Assembly: GCA_033557685.1 (NCBI GenBank)
Contig: JAWQRN010000201.1
Location: 1 to 34,349 of the forward strand
From: Sperchopsis tessellata
Taxonomy: Eukaryota; Arthropoda; Insecta; Coleoptera; Hydrophilidae
Direction: 5' to 3'
DNA: 34,349 nt
How positions within the stretch are numbered: the stretch's first letter is position 1; every line of letters starts with the position of its first letter. The translations under genes and the position numbers were made by a program. Shown here piece after piece: positions 30,651-34,349 of this stretch. Under the pieces are notes generated by a model. That model had not been told where the DNA came from. It saw only the letters and a list, made by a program, of their open reading frames with translations, and searched no databases.

Positions 30651-32029
30651 GTATGTTTATTTATATTTTAATTAGCATTAGCATTACATAATATAAAAAA
30701 TATAGAAACAATTGATAACATAAAACAAAACTGTTTAACAAAGTGGAACTCCGATAATTTAGATCCTGTGTACAGAGCGGCAATAATAGATGTACACTAA
30801 AATAATTGATATACAGTTCTTGGAGATGTATTGTGTTATGGCATCAAGGAAGTTATTTGGATATAGGTAGAAAAAGATATCATGAGTGACGAGTATTTCA
30901 GATTTTTAACATATGGCAAGAGAAACTATAGATAAAACCATACAAGGAAACAAAACAAAATATTCAACGAGAATAAAGTTTGGCACGGAGTTAGCTTATT
31001 TTATACAGCAAATTGCTAGCGTTCGCAATTTAGAAAATACACAAACTATGGGATTACCATTACAACAAAAATATTTTACAAAAAAATAAATGATACATAA
31101 GTCATAACCGGTTAGAGAGAGCCTAGAAGATCTTACATGTCCTCGGACCCCAACTGATGAATTCTTAGTATTATGATCATTATACGGTGAAGTGCAATTT
31201 ATTAAAATTTATATACACATAACTGGCAAGGTTAGATTAAGAAGATATCCGCAAATATAGGAAAGATAAACTGGCATAAATATTAATAAAATCAACACAA
31301 AAACTATTTTCCTAATCGATCTGCCATACGTACATACACAAATATTAAATTGTAAAAAGAAGTTTTTATGAGGAAAGGAAATATTGAAACAGGGCTAATT
31401 GTGATTAAAAATCTTTGTTGAACAAGATCTGAAAAAATCACATCCAAAATCTGGGTGATTTTGCAATAAATTAAAAAAAAATTCTTACGAATTATTTGGA
31501 TAATAAAATAAACTAGTTATTCTTTGTCACATTAAAAATACTCCATATTGAATAATAATAATTATAGGTTTAGTACCAATTTAAATTTCCTTCTCTCTGG
31601 TTTTAGTGAATTTTAAAATGTACAAAGTTGATCAGGTTTTTATTCAAGCAAACACATTTGAACTTTTATTTTTTTTGTTCTGCTGAGAACACATTCCCAA
31701 GCTCACTTAATGTGTTAAATAATTTGAAATTACTCGTCATCGATACTCTGGTCGGAGTCCAATAATTATTAGAAACAATAACCTATGGTGCAGAAAATTA
31801 ATGAATTGAACTATGCGCTAGATGCGTTACTGAATTCCACTTGTCTTCAGTGACACATAGTCCCACACTCTGAACATGTTCTGCAGGTGATGGTCTGGTT
31901 GATTACGAGAGAAAAGCATTAATTTAATAGTTGTAGATATCGACTATGAGCATATATGCGAAATAACACTTTAGGTGCAGTACGTGTTTGGAGTATGTAA
32001 GTGGAACTCGGTGGCATATCTTTTCCTCC
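30651..32029 (+). other. scro: scro intron 2, proximal part, nothing assigned
   Basis: AT-rich from the GTATGT donor onward. No exon, domain or repeat recognised. No homeodomain codons occur anywhere between here and the window end, so the intron exceeds 3.6 kb. Confidence 0.7.
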
Positions 32030-32550
32030 ATTACCAGTTGATCTTTCAAATAATTAATATCATATTGTAATTTATAGTAATGTAAACCAATTTGTCTACT
32101 TCTTCGCTGTCTCTCAGGAAATTTGTATCTCTAATACTTTTGGCATTTTTATTTTCGACCACGTTATTATCAGCAAATTGCAAAAGTGTTTTGAAGAATA
32201 CCACTTCTCATTCGTACAACTTCATCGCCTGCAGCTCAGCCTTCATACAAGTATCTAATATAAGCCATATTCCAGAGATAAGCACCTGTATAACATTGCA
32301 GATGGCTCTAGGATACTGTTTTTAAAGGAAATTCCTTCTACAGACTAATGCCAAATCTATTTAACTAAATTAATATTTTTATTTCCGACCACGTTATTAA
32401 TATGCTATTAATAACATTTAAAATGTAAAAAGTATCCTAGCGCTAACTGCAATGTTAGACAAGTGTTTATCTCTCGTATATGGCTTACATTATATACTTA
32501 GTTCATATGAAGGAAGCCGAATAGTACATTCAAAATATTGCAAACATTTT
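32030..32550. repeat. Unclassified inverted repeat in scro intron 2
   Basis: Positions 32261-32323 are the reverse complement of 32427-32487, with about four-fifths identity over some 60 bp (shared GTATCCTAG, TGCAATGTTA, TTATCTCT, ATGGCTTA). Weaker similarity extends outward. A CCACGTTATTA motif at about 32159, again near 32387, and inverted near 32920 ties the arms to a third copy at 32896-32960. The left arm's reverse strand has a short open segment (DNNVVENKNAKS, LRDSEEVDKL) that I do not recognise. Confidence 0.65.
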
Positions 32551-33390
32551 CTACGTGCATAATTTTTTTAGTAATAAATAAATATATATTCTCATAAAAA
32601 GATAATACAATTATAACAAATTGTTGCATCATTTCACGTAAGTGGTGTTTATTTAATCTAAATAAAATCCGTATGATTTCAAATATTTTTTTTTTCTCAA
32701 AAGATGTAATGTATTTATAATGAGTATATTATTAATTCTTTTAATAAAACACGATAATTTAAACAAATCTTTTAGCTACTTCATTGAATAATTGTATTTA
32801 TTTATCCCAAATAAACCTATCAATTAAACTAAAACTTTTCCTCAAAACTATTTCGCCAAATACTTTTTTCTCTTAGTGTTCATTCCGGTGGTCAACAATG
32901 TTTGCAATATACTATTAATAACGTGGCAGGGAATAAAAATGTCAAAAGCATCCTACACTGGCGCCCTTGGAAGCAATACTAATGTATCTCCAATCTTTTT
33001 ATGTTTTGGTATTATCTCAAATAAGGATATACCATTTTATCAATTCTGAAGGCTCCCTATAAATGTTGAGATATATAATTAGTGGAAAACTGAGATAAAA
33101 ATGAAAACTCTGTTTTATATTATAAGAAACAAGATGTAAATTTGTCTTATGATATACTTATTTCAAAACTTCCTTGGCCATAATATGGTTGTTTATGTAA
33201 AAATTTACCTGGATTTTAAACGCGAAACTAATACATACATTTAGCTGTGTGTATTGAAATTTGATTATTAAATTTCTATATTAAAATTCATGTAGCTTAA
33301 CATTTATATGTATTTTTTCTGAGTTTTTTTCCTGACGTTTTAAAAGATTACCTCTTTCATAAATTGATGTAGCAGACAGAATACAAGATT
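32551..33390. other. scro: scro intron 2, AT-rich, with a third copy of the intron repeat
   Basis: 32896-32960 holds TTGCAATATACTATTAATAACGTGG-like sequence, related to the inverted repeat to its left. The rest shows nothing recognisable. Confidence 0.5.
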
Positions 33391-33640
33391 ACACAGGGTG
33401 ATAAATATTTGGGAGCTCCCCTAATATGCAATAACACGCATAAATAACATTATACGGATATTGGTGTGCAAACAGGAAGATGATTGATGCGACGGCAGGG
33501 TGATGAGATCGGGAACGGCGGATAAAGCAGGATAGAGAACCCTCTACAGGAACGGGAAGCGCCGGGATATAGGATCTCTGCCTGCGGGTGCATTCTATCC
33601 GCGTATATCCGACGGATAAAGGTTGCAAACACCGTTATTT
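33391..33640. other. GC-rich island in scro intron 2
   Basis: Starts with CACAGGGTGATAAATATT, similar to the terminal sequence of some DNA transposons, and holds a clearly GC-richer block (33460-33620) with CGGATAAAG twice. Open frames on the reverse strand have no recognisable domain. It could be a TE remnant or an intronic regulatory element. Confidence 0.4.
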
Positions 33641-33779
33641 TAACGCGATTTCATAGCCTGCTGAATGTTAAATTTACTTTACTAGAACGAAATAGTATTA
33701 GTGATACTGATAATAGATAATTTAGAGGAATTAGTACAAAATAAACTTTAAAGACATCTTAGTACTCTGTTGAAATACC

Positions 33780-34349
33780 ACCTACGTGCTGTAATTTTAT
33801 TTGATTGATCCATGGTCCATGGATATACATGTAGGTAGTTAATTGTTCTTAATTGGACACAAATTCTAATTAATCACATGAAATCAATCGTTTCGGAAAC
33901 ATGCCCCTTCTTCAGGCTCTTCATGGCGGTTAGCTACATATTGGTTGTTTCAGTACAACTTCAAGGTCATGTGGCATGTGTCTCAATGTGTAATCGTTTA
34001 TAAGCGGGAGGTATTGTGATATAATATCTGATAATTAGCATTTAAATAAATTTGTATCTGCCTATTTCTAATTTTTTCGATATATGTATGTGTTTTTTTT
34101 TTGTATTATTTCCATTGTATTATGTATAGCGTTTATTCTTTATGAGACGTTGTGTAAATGTTGTTGGTATAAGAGTGGTTTCTGGTAGGTTTTCAGGTGG
34201 TATTTTCTATGCAAAAACGTTTGCACGTTGGCATGTAAGTTGTATATTCTGGATAATGTTTGTATTGTGTTTGAAAATATTGACTGTTTTATTAATAATC
34301 GTTCTAAAATCTAATTGATAGTCTTAAGTTGTTAAAGTTATATTATTTT
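33780..34349 (-). mobile_element. Decayed retroelement end with hammerhead-like hairpin
   Basis: On the reverse strand CCTGAAGAAGGGGCATG...TTTCCGAAAC lies at 33890-33916. The core CTGAAGA is at 33909-33915 and GAAAC at 33890-33894, the same layout as the PLE-1 and intron 1 hairpins. Upstream on that strand (34000-34349) a broken coding-like stretch (RANVFA, IPPENLPETTLIPTTF) is readable but not assignable. A 17-bp palindrome, ATCCATGG-T-CCATGGAT, lies at 33808-33824. Family uncertain; Penelope-like is the best guess. Confidence 0.4.

Noticed and set aside
32092..32325. 77-codon frame as a secreted peptide gene
   Set aside because: It starts with a hydrophobic run, but it lies across an arm of an inverted repeat and has no family signature.
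33389..33632. Overlapping reverse-strand frames in the intron 2 GC island
   Set aside because: Two frames are open over the same bases with no domain; explained by base composition.
30651..34349. Homeodomain exon of scro
   Set aside because: I looked for the WFQNHRYK-type helix 3 in all frames and found none; the exon must be outside the window.
1..34349. CRISPR array, bacterial operon, rRNA or phage-type system
   Set aside because: No regularly spaced identical repeats, no compact gene runs and no rRNA motifs; the content is that of an insect nuclear genome.

Overview
This is eukaryotic DNA, almost certainly from an insect. It is AT-rich, has spliced exons, and is crowded with decayed insect-type transposable elements. 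I see no bacterial operon, CRISPR array, rRNA or free-standing tRNA gene. One host gene can be supported, and it occupies roughly the last 10 kb on the + strand: the 5' half of an NK2-class homeobox gene, orthologue of Drosophila scarecrow (scro) and vertebrate NKX2-1. Coding exon 1 (25209-25465) carries the TN repressor motif. Intron 1 is about 5 kb. Exon 2 (30436-30650) ends in the conserved ADPRFA segment. The homeodomain exon must lie beyond the right edge.

The left 24 kb is a graveyard of transposons. From left to right: a TTCGAA-centred degenerate repeat array; one arm of a 136-139 bp inverted repeat pair; a tRNA-derived SINE with a likely target duplication; a Tigger/pogo transposase remnant holding a 158-bp MITE-like insertion and split by a LINE; a Penelope-like GIY-YIG endonuclease remnant; two reverse-strand LINE remnants; an LTR of 513 bp with the 3' end of its element; a Tc1/mariner-superfamily transposase remnant; three abutting LINE pieces; a second Penelope-like element; a LINE split by a mariner; a long reverse-strand Jockey-like LINE; a second mariner remnant; and a second, internally deleted Tigger copy. 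A GATC-dense repeat and a GC-richer putative promoter region follow before scro. Both scro introns also hold TE debris.

None of the TE genes is intact; every one has stops, frameshifts, deletions or lost catalytic residues. No undescribed multi-gene system is visible. The most interesting signals are (1) a recurring hammerhead-like hairpin (TTGATAA or CTGAAGA, 4-bp stem, GAAAC) in Penelope-like and related repeats, with compensating stem changes; (2) a cleanly resolved MITE with a 10-bp target duplication inside a transposase reading frame; (3) an N-terminal extension and an insertion in the scro protein compared with the usual MSLSPKH-TTPFS start; and (4) an unclassified inverted repeat in scro intron 2.

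Family names for TEs come from recognising protein motifs by eye. Clade-level assignments and outer boundaries are approximate unless a target duplication or terminal repeat is stated.
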